A stretch of DNA of 64,000 nucleotides from Nitrospirota bacterium. GTDB lineage: Bacteria; Nitrospirota; Thermodesulfovibrionia; UBA6902. The stretch is taken from positions 78,128 to 142,127 of the forward strand of contig JACRHD010000012.1 of assembly GCA_016234115.1 (NCBI GenBank), written 5' to 3'. The notes under the pieces were generated by a model, which saw only the letters and a program-made list of their open reading frames with translations, did not search any database and had not been told where the DNA came from. Positions 15,710-25,217 of the stretch are shown piece after piece; the first letter of the stretch is position 1, and the number at the start of each line of letters is the position of its first letter. A program made the translations under genes and the position numbers.

Positions 15710-16411
15710 TCACACGGTAAGCTTGAGCCTGTACCCCACGCCGGGCTCGTTGATCAGGAACCTCGGACGCGCAGACTCGGCTTCGAGTTTGCGGCGAAGC
15801 TGTGTCATATACACCCGCAGATATTGCGTTTGACTTCCGTAGACGGGTCCCCAGACTTCCTTAAGCAGATGGGTATGCGTGACGACTTTGCCGGCATTCC
15901 TGATCAAGACCGTCAGCAGACGATATTCGATAGGCGTAAGGTGAATTTCTTCCTCATTCAAAAACACCTGCCGGGCGGCAAGGTCAACCCGCAGACCTTC
16001 CAGAATAAATACGGGTTCCTTCCGGGTAGCATGCAGCAGGGTCTTGTGGCGGAGCGCCACCCGGATGCGCGCAAGGAGTTCTCCGGCGCCGAACGGTTTA
16101 GTGAGATTATCATCCGCGCCTGCATCGATGGCCCTGATCTTGTCTTCTTCCTGTTCCCTTGCTGAAATGACGATGACCGGGACTTCACTCCATTCACGCA
16201 ATTGCTTCGTGACCTCAATCCCGTCCATGTCCGGCAGCCCGAGATCGAGCAGTACAACCTCGGGATTGCGTGTCGTAGCGTGCATCAACCCCTCCTGGCC
16301 TGTAGGAGCTTCTATAAGACGATAACCGTGGCTTTGCAATGTGACACGCAGAAAGCGCCGCATCTGCGGCTCATCCTCGATCAGCAGAATCATTTCTTTG
16401 TCCTGTGTCAT
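15710..16411 (-). CDS. kdpE: KdpE response regulator
   Basis: This 233-residue OmpR-type regulator has a receiver domain (ILLIEDEPQMRRFLRV; phosphoacceptor D56 in VVLLDLGLPDMDG; Lys in NLTKPFGAGELLARI) and a C-terminal winged helix (LTPIEYRLLTVLIRNAGKVVTHTHLLKEVWG). KdpE controls kdpFABC under low potassium with KdpD, which lies just upstream; the two genes are separated by about 170 bp containing an inverted-repeat mini-element. It converges with the VKOR-Trx gene. Confidence 0.9.
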   Translation of the reverse strand: MTQDKEMILLIEDEPQMRRFLRVTLQSHGYRLIEAPTGQEGLMHATTRNPEVVLLDLGLPDMDGIEVTKQLREWSEVPVIVISAREQEEDKIRAIDAGADDNLTKPFGAGELLARIRVALRHKTLLHATRKEPVFILEGLRVDLAARQVFLNEEEIHLTPIEYRLLTVLIRNAGKVVTHTHLLKEVWGPVYGSQTQYLRVYMTQLRRKLEAESARPRFLINEPGVGYRLKLTV

Positions 16412-16447
16412 ATTATCATTCTTATAAATTTGCCGGTAACCGTTTTT

Positions 16448-16532
16448 CTGTCATTCCGGCATGTCTTAAGCCGGAATCCAGTTCCTAATGAAAAGACTCT
16501 GGATTCCCGCTCAACAGACTGCGGGAATGACG
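16448..16532. repeat. Inverted-repeat mini-element (CGTCATTCCCGC family) between kdpD and kdpE
   Basis: TGTCATTCCGGC...GCCGGAATCCAG and GGATTCCCGC...GCGGGAATGACG form two hairpins facing each other. Relatives are at 23019-23090, 29032-29062 and 52869-52976. These are short non-coding palindromic repeats. Confidence 0.75.
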
Positions 16533-16581
16533 ATTAAAAGATGTGTTCCGAGTAATAACGTACATAGTGTGATCCATAGAT

Positions 16582-19269
16582 TCATTCCTCCATCTCCGGC
16601 ATTGGCGGCTGTTCGCCGATGGGCAGCGTGAAGTGGAATATCGCGCCCCCCCCAGGCCTGTTCACGGCCCGGATATTTCCTCCATGGGCCGTAATTATCG
16701 CCCTGCATATCGCCAGTCCCAAACCTATCCCTCCGCCTGCGGCAGTCCCCCGGACAAATTTGTCGAATATCCTTTCCTCCTCACCCGGCGGGATCCCCGG
16801 GCCCCTGTCCTCCAGCTCTACGACAAGATCGCCGTCTTTGACAAATGCCGAAAGTTCAAGCGGCGTCTCCTGAGGCGTATATTTTATGGCATTGTCCATA
16901 AGATTAACGAGGACCTGTTCGATAAGAAGAGGGTCAAAAGAAACCATGGGCAAATCCGGGGGCAAGCTCGTTGAAACGGGCCGGTCTTTCAGCCTTTCAC
17001 CAAGACGGTCCAGCACGGCCCCGACAATCTCTTCAAGATGCTGCCATTCCTTTTTTACCTTTATCGCCCCCGCCTCAAGGCGCGTCATATCCAGCACGTT
17101 GCGGATGATGTGGTTCAGGCGCTCCGATTCCTCATAAATAGTCTGCGTCAATTCCCGGCGTTCAGAGATATCGAACGTCACGTCATTCTGCATGAGCGTG
17201 CTTGCCGCGCCGGTAATCGCGGCCAATGGCGTGCGAAGATCATGGGAGACTGAGCCTAGAAGCGTATTGCGCAAGGTCTCCGTCTCTGCCTTCAAAAGGG
17301 CCTGCTGGGCCTCCCCGGCAAGCATGGCGCGTTCGATTGCAATCGCGGTCTGGTCCGCAAAGCTCTCTATTACATGGACTTGCTCCCGGTCAAAGAAACC
17401 GTCGGGGGCCTCCGGCATTACGCCGACCACACCCACGGTCTTGGACGCCGCGAGAAGCGGCAGGTACAACGCCTTGGCGCCGGAGAGTGTATCGGTCCCG
17501 AGTCCCGCCTTTTGCCGGTGATCAAAAGTCCACTGCGCCACACTCATCTCTTTCTGATCGAGGGCGAAGGTCCCGGCGCCCGTAGCCGGTACCGCTACTT
17601 TCCCCCATTCATCAGGCACGAGTACGACGACATGACTCGCCGTGACCTCGCTGATATGTTTTATCGCGATGGCGCTCAGTTGTTCTATCTCGCGCTCGTG
17701 CACGAGTTTCCTGCTCAGACTGTACAGGGCGGCCGTCCTTCGCTCCCTTTTTCTGGCGGCGTCCGCCTGCTCGCGGACCTTCAACGTAAGCCTGCTGATT
17801 ACATAAGAGAGAACGAACATGACGGCGAATGTGACAAAATACCGGCTGTCGCTGACGGCAAAGGTGTGACGCGGAGGCACGAAAAAGAAATCAAACGCGG
17901 CCACGCTCAGGATGGTGGCAAGAAGAGAAGGTCCTTTCTCTGTGCGGCTCGCGGTCAACACAATCCCGAGGAGATACATCATGGCAAGATCGACAAGATC
18001 AAAATAGGGAAACATCAGATAAGCTATGCCTGTGCAAACTCCGATAATGGCAATGCTCAAAAACCATTCCCGGGGAGACGGTTTTACCGTCCGTCCTTTA
18101 ATGACCGGCCGCCGGGGCAGCGGCTCAGCGGCTTCACCGCTTATAAAATAGACGTCTATGTCGCCGCTTCCGCGTACAATTTCATCTAACATCGAGCCGA
18201 ACAGCTTGTCCTTCCAGCGGGGGTGCGTCGGCTTTCCGATAAGTATCTTTGTGACATTGCGATCACGCGCATAACTCAATATCTCCTCACTGGCCTTGTG
18301 CCCGGAAAGGGTCGCCGTCTCGGCGCCAAGACCCTCGGCCAGACGCATATGCTCGGCAAGCTGTTTGAGGTCGCTTTTTGTGGGCTTTACTTTAGAAGGC
18401 GCTTCGACATGCACGGCGATCCACTCCGCCCTGAGGCCGGCAGCCATGCGTTTGGCGGCGCGGACGAGGCGGATTGACCGGGGATTAGGTCCGACGCATA
18501 CCAGTATCCTTTCAGCGGCAGGCCATACCTCCCTGACCCTCTTTACCTCGCGGTAACTCTGCATCTGCGCGTCCACGCTTTCGGCGGTGCGCCTCAGCGC
18601 CAATTCCCTGAGGGCAAGGAGGTTGCCTTTTCTGAAGAAGTTCTCTCTTGCCTGCTCTGCCAGTTCAGGGACATAGACCTTGCCCTCTTTCAGCCGTTGA
18701 AGGAGATCATCGGGAGGCAGATCGATAAGCTCGATTTCGTCGGCCCGGTCGAGCACGGAGTCAGGCACTGTCTCTCGCACTTCGATTCCGGTTATCTGGG
18801 CGACAACATCATTAAGGCTCTCAAGGTGCTGGACGTTCAGCGTGGTATAGACATTGATCCCGGCCTCTAATAATTCAAAGACGTCCTGCCAGCGCTTCCT
18901 GTGGCGCGAGTCCGGGGCGTTCGTGTGCGCCAGCTCGTCAACGAGTATGATGGAAGGCCTGCGCCTGAGCGCCGCGTCGATGTCGAATTCATACAATGTC
19001 GCGCCGCGATACGCAACAGGCCGGCGGGGAAGCGCTTCGAGACCGTAAAGAAGCTCCTCTGTTTCTTTCCTCTTATGAGTTTCTACACGGCCGGCAACGA
19101 CATCGGTTCCTTCCTCCCGCTTCTCCCTCGCGGCCTCAAGCATCGCGTAGGTCTTGCCGACGCCCGGGGCCGCGCCGAAGAATATCTTTAATTTTCCCTG
19201 CCGCGTCCGCTCTTCTTCTTTCTGGACCTGCTTCAGAAGCAGATCGGGACTGGGTCTGCCCTCATCCAT
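16582..19269 (-). CDS. kdpD: KdpD osmosensitive potassium sensor kinase
   Basis: The 895-residue protein has the KdpD N-terminal ATP-binding domain (GKLKIFFGAAPGVGKTYAML, Walker A), a USP-like domain (ERILVCVGPNPRSIRLVRAAKRMAAGLRAEW), four membrane segments (EWFLSIAIIGVCTGIAYLMFPYF onwards), a GAF domain, HisKA with SVSHDLRTPLAAITGAASTL and HATPase motifs DNAIKYTPQ and GIGLGLAICRAII. It is the usual length for KdpD. The start at 19269 is weakly supported upstream. It controls kdpE and is separated from kdpC by the znu operon. Confidence 0.95.
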   Translation of the reverse strand: MDEGRPSPDLLLKQVQKEEERTRQGKLKIFFGAAPGVGKTYAMLEAAREKREEGTDVVAGRVETHKRKETEELLYGLEALPRRPVAYRGATLYEFDIDAALRRRPSIILVDELAHTNAPDSRHRKRWQDVFELLEAGINVYTTLNVQHLESLNDVVAQITGIEVRETVPDSVLDRADEIELIDLPPDDLLQRLKEGKVYVPELAEQARENFFRKGNLLALRELALRRTAESVDAQMQSYREVKRVREVWPAAERILVCVGPNPRSIRLVRAAKRMAAGLRAEWIAVHVEAPSKVKPTKSDLKQLAEHMRLAEGLGAETATLSGHKASEEILSYARDRNVTKILIGKPTHPRWKDKLFGSMLDEIVRGSGDIDVYFISGEAAEPLPRRPVIKGRTVKPSPREWFLSIAIIGVCTGIAYLMFPYFDLVDLAMMYLLGIVLTASRTEKGPSLLATILSVAAFDFFFVPPRHTFAVSDSRYFVTFAVMFVLSYVISRLTLKVREQADAARKRERRTAALYSLSRKLVHEREIEQLSAIAIKHISEVTASHVVVLVPDEWGKVAVPATGAGTFALDQKEMSVAQWTFDHRQKAGLGTDTLSGAKALYLPLLAASKTVGVVGVMPEAPDGFFDREQVHVIESFADQTAIAIERAMLAGEAQQALLKAETETLRNTLLGSVSHDLRTPLAAITGAASTLMQNDVTFDISERRELTQTIYEESERLNHIIRNVLDMTRLEAGAIKVKKEWQHLEEIVGAVLDRLGERLKDRPVSTSLPPDLPMVSFDPLLIEQVLVNLMDNAIKYTPQETPLELSAFVKDGDLVVELEDRGPGIPPGEEERIFDKFVRGTAAGGGIGLGLAICRAIITAHGGNIRAVNRPGGGAIFHFTLPIGEQPPMPEMEE

Positions 19270-19365
19270 TCCTGGACTCCATTCTATGCCCGGATTTTCT
19301 CATTTTTAAAAACATGAACAAATGCTTATTGTCTGCAATTCCTCCCGTCCTGAAGACCCCTGCCG

Positions 19366-20193
19366 TCAATTCCGCCGCGCCCCGAACCTCCTGAAGGAGT
19401 ACGCAAGGAGGAACAGGAGGAAATTCAGAAGCACAATCGCGGCCCCTGTCGGCAGGTTGAAGATAAAGGAGATGAATATTCCCGAGATCACGGAGAACAG
19501 AGAGAAGACGGCGGAATAGACAAGCGCGTGTTTAAAGCCCTTTGCCACCTGAAAGGCCGTTACCGCCGGCAGTATCAGCAGCGCCGAGGTGAGCATGATC
19601 CCGACTACCTTCATGGTCAGGACTACCGTGACCGCAGTGAAAAGGACGATCAGCCTGTTGAGCTTCTCGGTGTCGATCCCGCTCACCCTGGCGAACTCCT
19701 CGTCGAAAGTGAGGGAGAATATCTCGTAATAGTTCAGGAAGATGGCCAGGAGCACGACTACCGAAAGCGCGATCGATGTGTACATTTCAGTCCAGCCTAT
19801 GGAAAGGATGTTGCCGAAAAGGTAGCTGAAGATGTCCACATTGAACCCGCCGGCCCTGCTCGCCAGTATGACGCCTCCGGCAATACCGACGGCCGAGACG
19901 ATGCCGATGGCCGCATCACCGAAGAGTCTCGCCCTTTCCATCAGCTTCAGGATACCGAGCGAGCTTGCCATGACAACCGGTATGGAGACATATAGAGGGA
20001 AAACCTTCAGGACGAGACCGAGGGCCACGCTCCCGAAGGTGACATGGGCGAGGCCGTCGCCGATCAGCGAAAGCCTCCGCAGCACCAGCAATACCCCGAG
20101 GGTGGAACACAGCAACGCAGTGAAGGACCCTGCGATCAGGGCCCTCTGGATAAACCCGTAACTTAAAAAATCAAGAACGTTCATTTCCATCAC
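19366..20193 (-). CDS. znuB: Zinc/manganese ABC transporter permease (ZnuB)
   Basis: The 275-residue protein has about eight membrane segments, including FIQRALIAGSFTALLCSTLGVLLVLRRLSLIGDGLAHVTFGSVALGLVL and the family motif MLTSALLILPAVTAFQVAKGFK. This is the ABC-3 permease family for metal ions. It ends the fur-znuACB operon and starts by ATGA overlap with znuC. Confidence 0.88.
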   Translation of the reverse strand: MMEMNVLDFLSYGFIQRALIAGSFTALLCSTLGVLLVLRRLSLIGDGLAHVTFGSVALGLVLKVFPLYVSIPVVMASSLGILKLMERARLFGDAAIGIVSAVGIAGGVILASRAGGFNVDIFSYLFGNILSIGWTEMYTSIALSVVVLLAIFLNYYEIFSLTFDEEFARVSGIDTEKLNRLIVLFTAVTVVLTMKVVGIMLTSALLILPAVTAFQVAKGFKHALVYSAVFSLFSVISGIFISFIFNLPTGAAIVLLNFLLFLLAYSFRRFGARRN

Positions 20194-20945
20194 TCATGCC
20201 GGTGGCAGATCAGGTGCTGTGACGACTCGCCGAAGAACTTCCCCATATCGCCGGAAAGACAGAATTCATCGAAGCCGCCGTAAAAAACAACACTCTTATC
20301 GATATACAGGAGCCTGGAGGCGTATTTGCCGATGGAGCCGATATCGTGCGTCACAAGGACGACAGTGACCTTCCCCGTGCGGTTCAGTTCCGCAAGAAGA
20401 GTAAAAAAGTTTTGCCTCGTTTCCGGATCGAGGGCCGTGGTCGGCTCGTCCAGGACCAGGAGCTCCGGCCCGTTTACCAGCGCCCGCGCCAGGAAAACCC
20501 TCTGCTGCTGTCCTCCTGAAAGGTCGCCGATCAAACTGCGGCTTATCCCGCTTATATTCATCAGGTCAAGGGCCTTGTCTATGGCAATATGATCATCCCT
20601 GCCGAGACTTTTCGGGAACCTTCTCCCTGAGATGAGTCCGAGGGAGACTATCTCGCGCACCGAGGACGGAAAATGGGGATTGAAGGACGCCATCTTCTGC
20701 GGAAGATACCCCAGCCTGTCCCGCAGCTTCCTTTCTGAAGGGTCGGCGCCGAAGACCATGACCCTCCCGGTAAGGGGCCTCAGCAGGCCGAGTATGATCC
20801 TGATGAGCGTCGACTTTCCCGAACCGTTGGGGCCGACAAGCCCGACGTAATCGCCCCTATTTACGGTAAAAGAGATATCGCTCAACACCTCATGGTCGCC
20901 GTAACGGAAAGAAAGCCCCTGGCACATGATCGGTTCTATTTGCAT
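20190..20945 (-). CDS. znuC: Zinc ABC transporter ATPase (ZnuC)
   Basis: The 251-residue ABC protein has Walker A GPNGSGKSTLI, Q-loop LPQKMASFNPHFPSSVREIV, signature [16 protein letters not shown], Walker B LLVLDEPTTALDP and H-loop LVTHDIGSI. The LxFDxNFP-like segment is of the metal-transport subfamily. The C-terminus carries extra residues with Cys and His (HLICHRHE), a possible metal-responsive tail. It overlaps znuA by 10 bp and znuB by 4 bp. Confidence 0.88.
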   Translation of the reverse strand: MQIEPIMCQGLSFRYGDHEVLSDISFTVNRGDYVGLVGPNGSGKSTLIRIILGLLRPLTGRVMVFGADPSERKLRDRLGYLPQKMASFNPHFPSSVREIVSLGLISGRRFPKSLGRDDHIAIDKALDLMNISGISRSLIGDLSGGQQQRVFLARALVNGPELLVLDEPTTALDPETRQNFFTLLAELNRTGKVTVVLVTHDIGSIGKYASRLLYIDKSVVFYGGFDEFCLSGDMGKFFGESSQHLICHRHE

Positions 20946-21898
20946 TTCAGCCCCTCGCTGAGGTTTTCGAGATTCCTGTTCATTAACAACACGAATGTCA
21001 CGTCCTTCTTCAGGTCGTCCCTGCTTATGTTATGAGCGCCGTGGAGGACCAGGAGCTTTGCTCCGGTCTCTTTCGCTATCGTCTCGGCGATGGCGGGAGA
21101 AAGGAGCTCCTCATAAAAGATATATGATAATCCATGCAGCCTCAGTGTCTTTGTCAGCCCGATGAGGTCCTTTGAGGTCGGCTCGGCGTCCGGAGAAAAT
21201 CCGCTGTAGGCCGGGACAAACTTCAAACGATAACGCCGGGCGAGATACCCGAAGGTGTTATGCCCTCCGCTGACAAGCTCCCTGTGAGCGCACCGTGACA
21301 ATGTCCCGGCGAACTTCCTGTCCAAAGCGGCAAGCTGCGCCTTGTATGCCTCTGCGTTTGCCCTGTAATAAGCCCCGTTGGCCGGGTCTTTTTCCGCAAA
21401 GGCGACGGCAATCGTATCGACCATCTTCATCGCATACGAAAAGTCGAGCCAGACATGGGGGTCCATTCCCTCTGCTTCTTCGTGCCCGGCTTCATGCCCG
21501 GTTTCATTATGATGTCCTTCTTCCGGCCCCCTGATCAGCTCGAGGCCTTTGCTCGAATCCACCACAACAAGGGCCCTGTTGTCGAGTCCCTTCAGGACGG
21601 CCGCCGCCCACGGCTCCATATATCTGTTTGTGTAAATAAATATGTCTGTCTTATTGAGCAGCACGATATCCGCCGGTTTCAGCTCGAAACTGTGGGGCTC
21701 CATTCCCGGAGGCATGAGCAGGACCACTTCGGCCTTGTCCCTGCCGACGGTCCTTGCAAAATCATAAAGCGGGAAAAGACTCGCTGCGACCCTGAGCTTC
21801 CTTTGGTCCCGGGGCGTCTCGCCGGCCTGGGACGCGCAGGAGAAGGCAAGCGCGAGGGCCAGCCAAAGCAATATACGCGAGGCCCTTCTGCCTCTCAT
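20936..21898 (-). CDS. znuA: Zinc-binding periplasmic lipoprotein/protein (ZnuA)
   Basis: The 320-residue substrate-binding protein has a signal peptide with SCASQ (a possible lipobox, ALAFSCAS), the family ligands GMEPHSFELKP (His), a His/Glu-rich flexible loop GHHNETGHEAGHEEAEG, DPHVWLDF (His), the GGHNTFGYLARRY region (His) and a C-terminal Asp. The His-rich loop is typical of high-affinity zinc binding ZnuA. It hands zinc to ZnuBC. Its gene begins inside the end of the upstream Fur-family gene (ATGA). Confidence 0.9.
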   Translation of the reverse strand: MRGRRASRILLWLALALAFSCASQAGETPRDQRKLRVAASLFPLYDFARTVGRDKAEVVLLMPPGMEPHSFELKPADIVLLNKTDIFIYTNRYMEPWAAAVLKGLDNRALVVVDSSKGLELIRGPEEGHHNETGHEAGHEEAEGMDPHVWLDFSYAMKMVDTIAVAFAEKDPANGAYYRANAEAYKAQLAALDRKFAGTLSRCAHRELVSGGHNTFGYLARRYRLKFVPAYSGFSPDAEPTSKDLIGLTKTLRLHGLSYIFYEELLSPAIAETIAKETGAKLLVLHGAHNISRDDLKKDVTFVLLMNRNLENLSEGLKCK

Positions 21899-22350
21899 TT
21901 CTTTACCTTCCTTTTCTTACCGGCTATCGAGCAGGAACTGCAGAACCCGTTTATCTGAAGTATATGTGAAAGCACCTTTCCCTTGAGGTTACCCTTCACT
22001 TCCCGCTCTATTTCCGCCGCAACACAGAGATCGACGTCCTCCACCCTGCGGCAGGAGAGACAGATGAAATGATGGTGATGCTCTATCTTCCCGCAATAGA
22101 AATAATAGAGCTGCCGGTTCGGGTGGATGATCTTGGAGATAACATTCCCCTCGGAAAGTTCGTCGAGGATGCGGTATACCGTCGGAAGGCCAATGCTCGC
22201 GAACCTATCCTTCACCTTCCCCCAGAGTTCCTCCGGGCTCACGTACATTGTTTCTTCCGAAAGGACCTTCAATACAGCCAGACGCCTCGGGGTGATCTTC
22301 AGATTCAGTCCCTTCAGGACCGTTAAGTGGTCTTTTCTCATATTTTTCAT
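21895..22350 (-). CDS. Fur-family metalloregulator (Zur-like)
   Basis: The 151-residue protein has a winged HTH (ITPRRLAVLKVLSEE ... IGLPTVYRILDELSEG), a metal-binding HHHHFICLSCRRVEDVD region and two Cys pairs (CLSC and C-terminal CSSC) expected to hold structural zinc. As the first gene of znuACB, it is more likely a zinc sensor (Zur) than Fur or PerR. Its start overlaps an imperfect AT-rich dyad that may be its own operator. Confidence 0.8.
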   Translation of the reverse strand: MKNMRKDHLTVLKGLNLKITPRRLAVLKVLSEETMYVSPEELWGKVKDRFASIGLPTVYRILDELSEGNVISKIIHPNRQLYYFYCGKIEHHHHFICLSCRRVEDVDLCVAAEIEREVKGNLKGKVLSHILQINGFCSSCSIAGKKRKVKK

Positions 22351-22377
22351 TTTAAATAGAAACCAATTTCATTTAAA
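22351..22377. promoter_or_regulatory. Dyad upstream of the Zur-like gene
   Basis: TTTAAAT ... ATTTAAA with inner GAAA ... TTTC forms an imperfect dyad directly at the start of the fur-znu operon. The AT-rich GAAA/TTTC pattern is compatible with a Fur-family box; the metal and the regulator are inferred. Confidence 0.4.
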
Positions 22378-22408
22378 TAGTACCCCTTCAACGCGGACAT
22401 GTCAACAA

Positions 22409-22981
22409 TTATTTGAGTTCATCCATCGCCAGATTCAATTGAAGAACGTTGACCACGGGCTCGCCCAATATCCCGAATTGTCTCTGGCCGGTATAAGCCG
22501 CGATCACGGCCCGGACCTTTGCTTCATCCATTCCCCGGTTTCTTGCAACGCGCGCCGCCTGGTATTCAGCGGCGGCAGGACTGATGTGGGGATCGAGGCC
22601 GCTTGCGGAAGCCGTTACGAGGTCGACAGGTATCGGTCGTGTGTTCGCCTGATCTGAAGCGCGCAGCGCATCGATGCGCGCCTGAACTGACTTCACAAGG
22701 TCCGGATGATTTGGCCCCCGGTTAGACCCCGACGACGCTCCGCCGTTGTAAGGATAAGGCCTTGTCGCGGAAAGCCTTCCCCAAAAGTATTTCGGGTCGT
22801 CGAACTGCCGGCCCAACAAAGTAGAGCCTATCGGCCTGCCGTCCTTCATGAAGATGCTTCCGTTTGCCTGATGGGGAAACAACGCCTGGGCGACCACGGT
22901 CACTGTCAGGGGATATATTACCCCCGTCAATATGGTAAATAACAACAGAGACATGAATGCATTTCGAATCATTGTAGTCAT
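22409..22981 (-). CDS. kdpC: KdpC potassium-transporting ATPase subunit
   Basis: The 190-residue protein has an N-terminal membrane helix ([24 protein letters not shown]) and the conserved KdpC body ([44 protein letters not shown] ... [22 protein letters not shown] ... [11 protein letters not shown]). KdpC stabilises KdpFABC and increases ATP affinity. Here it is separated from kdpB by 135 bp holding a palindromic mini-element, unlike the usual overlapping genes. Confidence 0.95.
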   Translation of the reverse strand: MTTMIRNAFMSLLLFTILTGVIYPLTVTVVAQALFPHQANGSIFMKDGRPIGSTLLGRQFDDPKYFWGRLSATRPYPYNGGASSGSNRGPNHPDLVKSVQARIDALRASDQANTRPIPVDLVTASASGLDPHISPAAAEYQAARVARNRGMDEAKVRAVIAAYTGQRQFGILGEPVVNVLQLNLAMDELK

Positions 22982-23018
22982 AGTGACCTCCGTAATTTTC
23001 CAATCATAGACATTCTTC

Positions 23019-23090
23019 CGTCATTCCCGCAGTAGTAAGCGGGAATCCATTTTTCCAAGGACGTGGATACCCGCCTTCGCGGGTATGACG
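23019..23090. repeat. Inverted-repeat mini-element between kdpB and kdpC
   Basis: CGTCATTCCCGC AGTAGTAA GCGGGAATCCA begins and GGATACCCGCC TTC GCGGGTATGACG closes this 72-bp copy of the CGTCATTCCCGC family. It interrupts the tight kdp operon but leaves each gene intact. Confidence 0.8.
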
Positions 23091-23116
23091 ACTTTTCGTC
23101 ACATGTATATTCTCCG

Positions 23117-25189
23117 TTAAACAATTCCCATAGCCGTTATGATCATATCGATCAGTTTGATTCCCATAAACGGGACTATCAGACCTCCAACTCCGTAAAT
23201 AAGTGCGTTGTTGCGTAAAACCACTTCCGCGCCGAGAGGGCGGTATTTCACTCCTCGCAGGGCCAGCGGGACAAGAAACAGGATGACGAGCGCGTTGAAG
23301 ATCACTGCCGAAAGCACGGCGCTCCGGGGGGTCGCGAGCCCCATTATATTGAGCGCGCCCAGCGACGGATAGATCGATATAAACGCGGCCGGCAGAATGG
23401 CAAAATACTTCGCCACGTCATTGGCAATGCTGAAGGTTGTCAGTGTGCCGCGCGTCATGAGGAGCTGCTTGCCGATTTCGACTATCTCGATAAGTTTCGT
23501 CGGGTTTGAGTCGAGGTCAACAAGGTTGCCTGCCTCCTTTGCCGCCTGTGTCCCTGTGTTCATGGCAACCGCTACATCCGCCTGCGCAAGAGCAGGAGCG
23601 TCGTTAGTGCCGTCTCCGGTCATGGCCACGAGCCGTCCGCCTGCCTGATGCTCGCGAATGAGATTCAGCTTTGTCTCAGGCGTGGCCTCCGCAAGAAAAT
23701 CATCCACCCCGGCTTCCGCCGCGATGGCCGCGGCGGTCAGCGGGTTGTCTCCGGTGATCATGATTGTCCTGATCCCCATATTCCGCATTTCGGAAAAGCG
23801 CTCCCTGATGCCGCCCTTGATGATGTCTTTCAACTGAATGACCCCTAACACCTTCGGACCGTCCGCGACAACAAGAGGGGTGGCCCCCTTCTTTGCGATG
23901 TCGTCGACAATCGAGCGGATATCGGTCGGGAATGTCCCTCCTCTTTTCACCACATATTCCTCTACCGCATCGGCCGCGCCCTTGCGGACCTCGCGTCCGT
24001 TGAGATTTACCCCGCTCATCCTTGTTTGGGCGCTGAACGGAATGAAGACAGCGCCAAGGCTGTGTATGTCCCGCTCGCGAAGGCCATACTCCTTCTTTGC
24101 CAATACGACAACGCTTCTGCCTTCCGGGGTCTCATCGGCGAGAGAAGCCAACTGGGCGGCGTCGGCAAGGGCCTTGACATCGACCCCTGCGGAAGGTATA
24201 AATGCAACGGCCTGCCGGTCGCCTAAGGTAATCGTTCCTGTCTTGTCCAACAGCAGGACATCGACGTCTCCGGCCGCTTCTACCGCCCTGCCGGACATGG
24301 CGATCACGTTTGCCTGAATCATCCGGTCCATCCCGGCGATGCCGATGGCGGAAAGGAGGCCGCCGATGGTCGTCGGAATCAGGCAAACCATCAGTGAAAC
24401 GAGCACGGTGATGGTCACCGGACTGCCCTGACCCGCTGCCTGTACGCTGAAGATGGAGAAGGGAAGAAGCGTCACTGTGACAAGCAGAAAGATGATGGTC
24501 AGGCCTGCCAACAGTATATCGAGTGCGATCTCATTGGGGGTCTTCTGACGCTTCGCGCCTTCTACCATAGAGATCATCCTGTCGAGGAACGCCTCTCCGG
24601 GATTGGCGGTGATACGCACCACTATCCAATCCGACAGGACAAGCGTACCGCCGGTGACAGCGCTCCTGTCTCCGCCGCTTTCGCGTATGACCGGCGCGCT
24701 TTCTCCGGTCACGGCGCTTTCATTTACAGAAGCAATGCCGAAGATGACCTCACCGTCTCCGGGGACCATGTCTCCCGCCTTCACAAGGACTGTGTCGCCT
24801 TTTCTAAGCTGAGATGAAGATACTTGTGTCACATCCGCGTCAGGTTCGGGTTCGGCAAGGCGCCTGGCCATGATGTCTCGCCGCGTCCTGCGCAGGGCAT
24901 CAGCCTGTGCCTTGCCCCTTACTTCAGCCAGGGACTCCGCAAAGTTCGCAAAGAGCACAGTTGTCCAGAGCCATGCGGATATTTGCAGTATAAAGCCGGG
25001 CGGTTCCTCCCCCTTGCCGGAAAGGGCATAAAAAAAGAGGACCGTCGTAAGGATACTGCCCGCCTCCACGACGAACATAACCGGGTTCTTTATCTGATAG
25101 ACGGGGTTGAGTTTCCTGAACGAATCCCGCAATGCCCTGCGTACGATTGTCGGTTCAAAAAGAGATTTTTTCTTCAATTTAGTGCTCAC
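23117..25189 (-). CDS. kdpB: KdpB potassium-transporting P-type ATPase
   Basis: The 690-residue P-type ATPase has the phosphorylation motif [38 protein letters not shown], and [31 protein letters not shown], and the KdpB hallmark [22 protein letters not shown]. Length and motifs agree with KdpB. It couples ATP hydrolysis to potassium passage through KdpA. Order kdpF-A-B-C is preserved. Confidence 0.97.
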   Translation of the reverse strand: MSTKLKKKSLFEPTIVRRALRDSFRKLNPVYQIKNPVMFVVEAGSILTTVLFFYALSGKGEEPPGFILQISAWLWTTVLFANFAESLAEVRGKAQADALRRTRRDIMARRLAEPEPDADVTQVSSSQLRKGDTVLVKAGDMVPGDGEVIFGIASVNESAVTGESAPVIRESGGDRSAVTGGTLVLSDWIVVRITANPGEAFLDRMISMVEGAKRQKTPNEIALDILLAGLTIIFLLVTVTLLPFSIFSVQAAGQGSPVTITVLVSLMVCLIPTTIGGLLSAIGIAGMDRMIQANVIAMSGRAVEAAGDVDVLLLDKTGTITLGDRQAVAFIPSAGVDVKALADAAQLASLADETPEGRSVVVLAKKEYGLRERDIHSLGAVFIPFSAQTRMSGVNLNGREVRKGAADAVEEYVVKRGGTFPTDIRSIVDDIAKKGATPLVVADGPKVLGVIQLKDIIKGGIRERFSEMRNMGIRTIMITGDNPLTAAAIAAEAGVDDFLAEATPETKLNLIREHQAGGRLVAMTGDGTNDAPALAQADVAVAMNTGTQAAKEAGNLVDLDSNPTKLIEIVEIGKQLLMTRGTLTTFSIANDVAKYFAILPAAFISIYPSLGALNIMGLATPRSAVLSAVIFNALVILFLVPLALRGVKYRPLGAEVVLRNNALIYGVGGLIVPFMGIKLIDMIITAMGIV

Positions 25190-25217
25190 GATATATGTCT
25201 CATAAGGCCCATATGAC

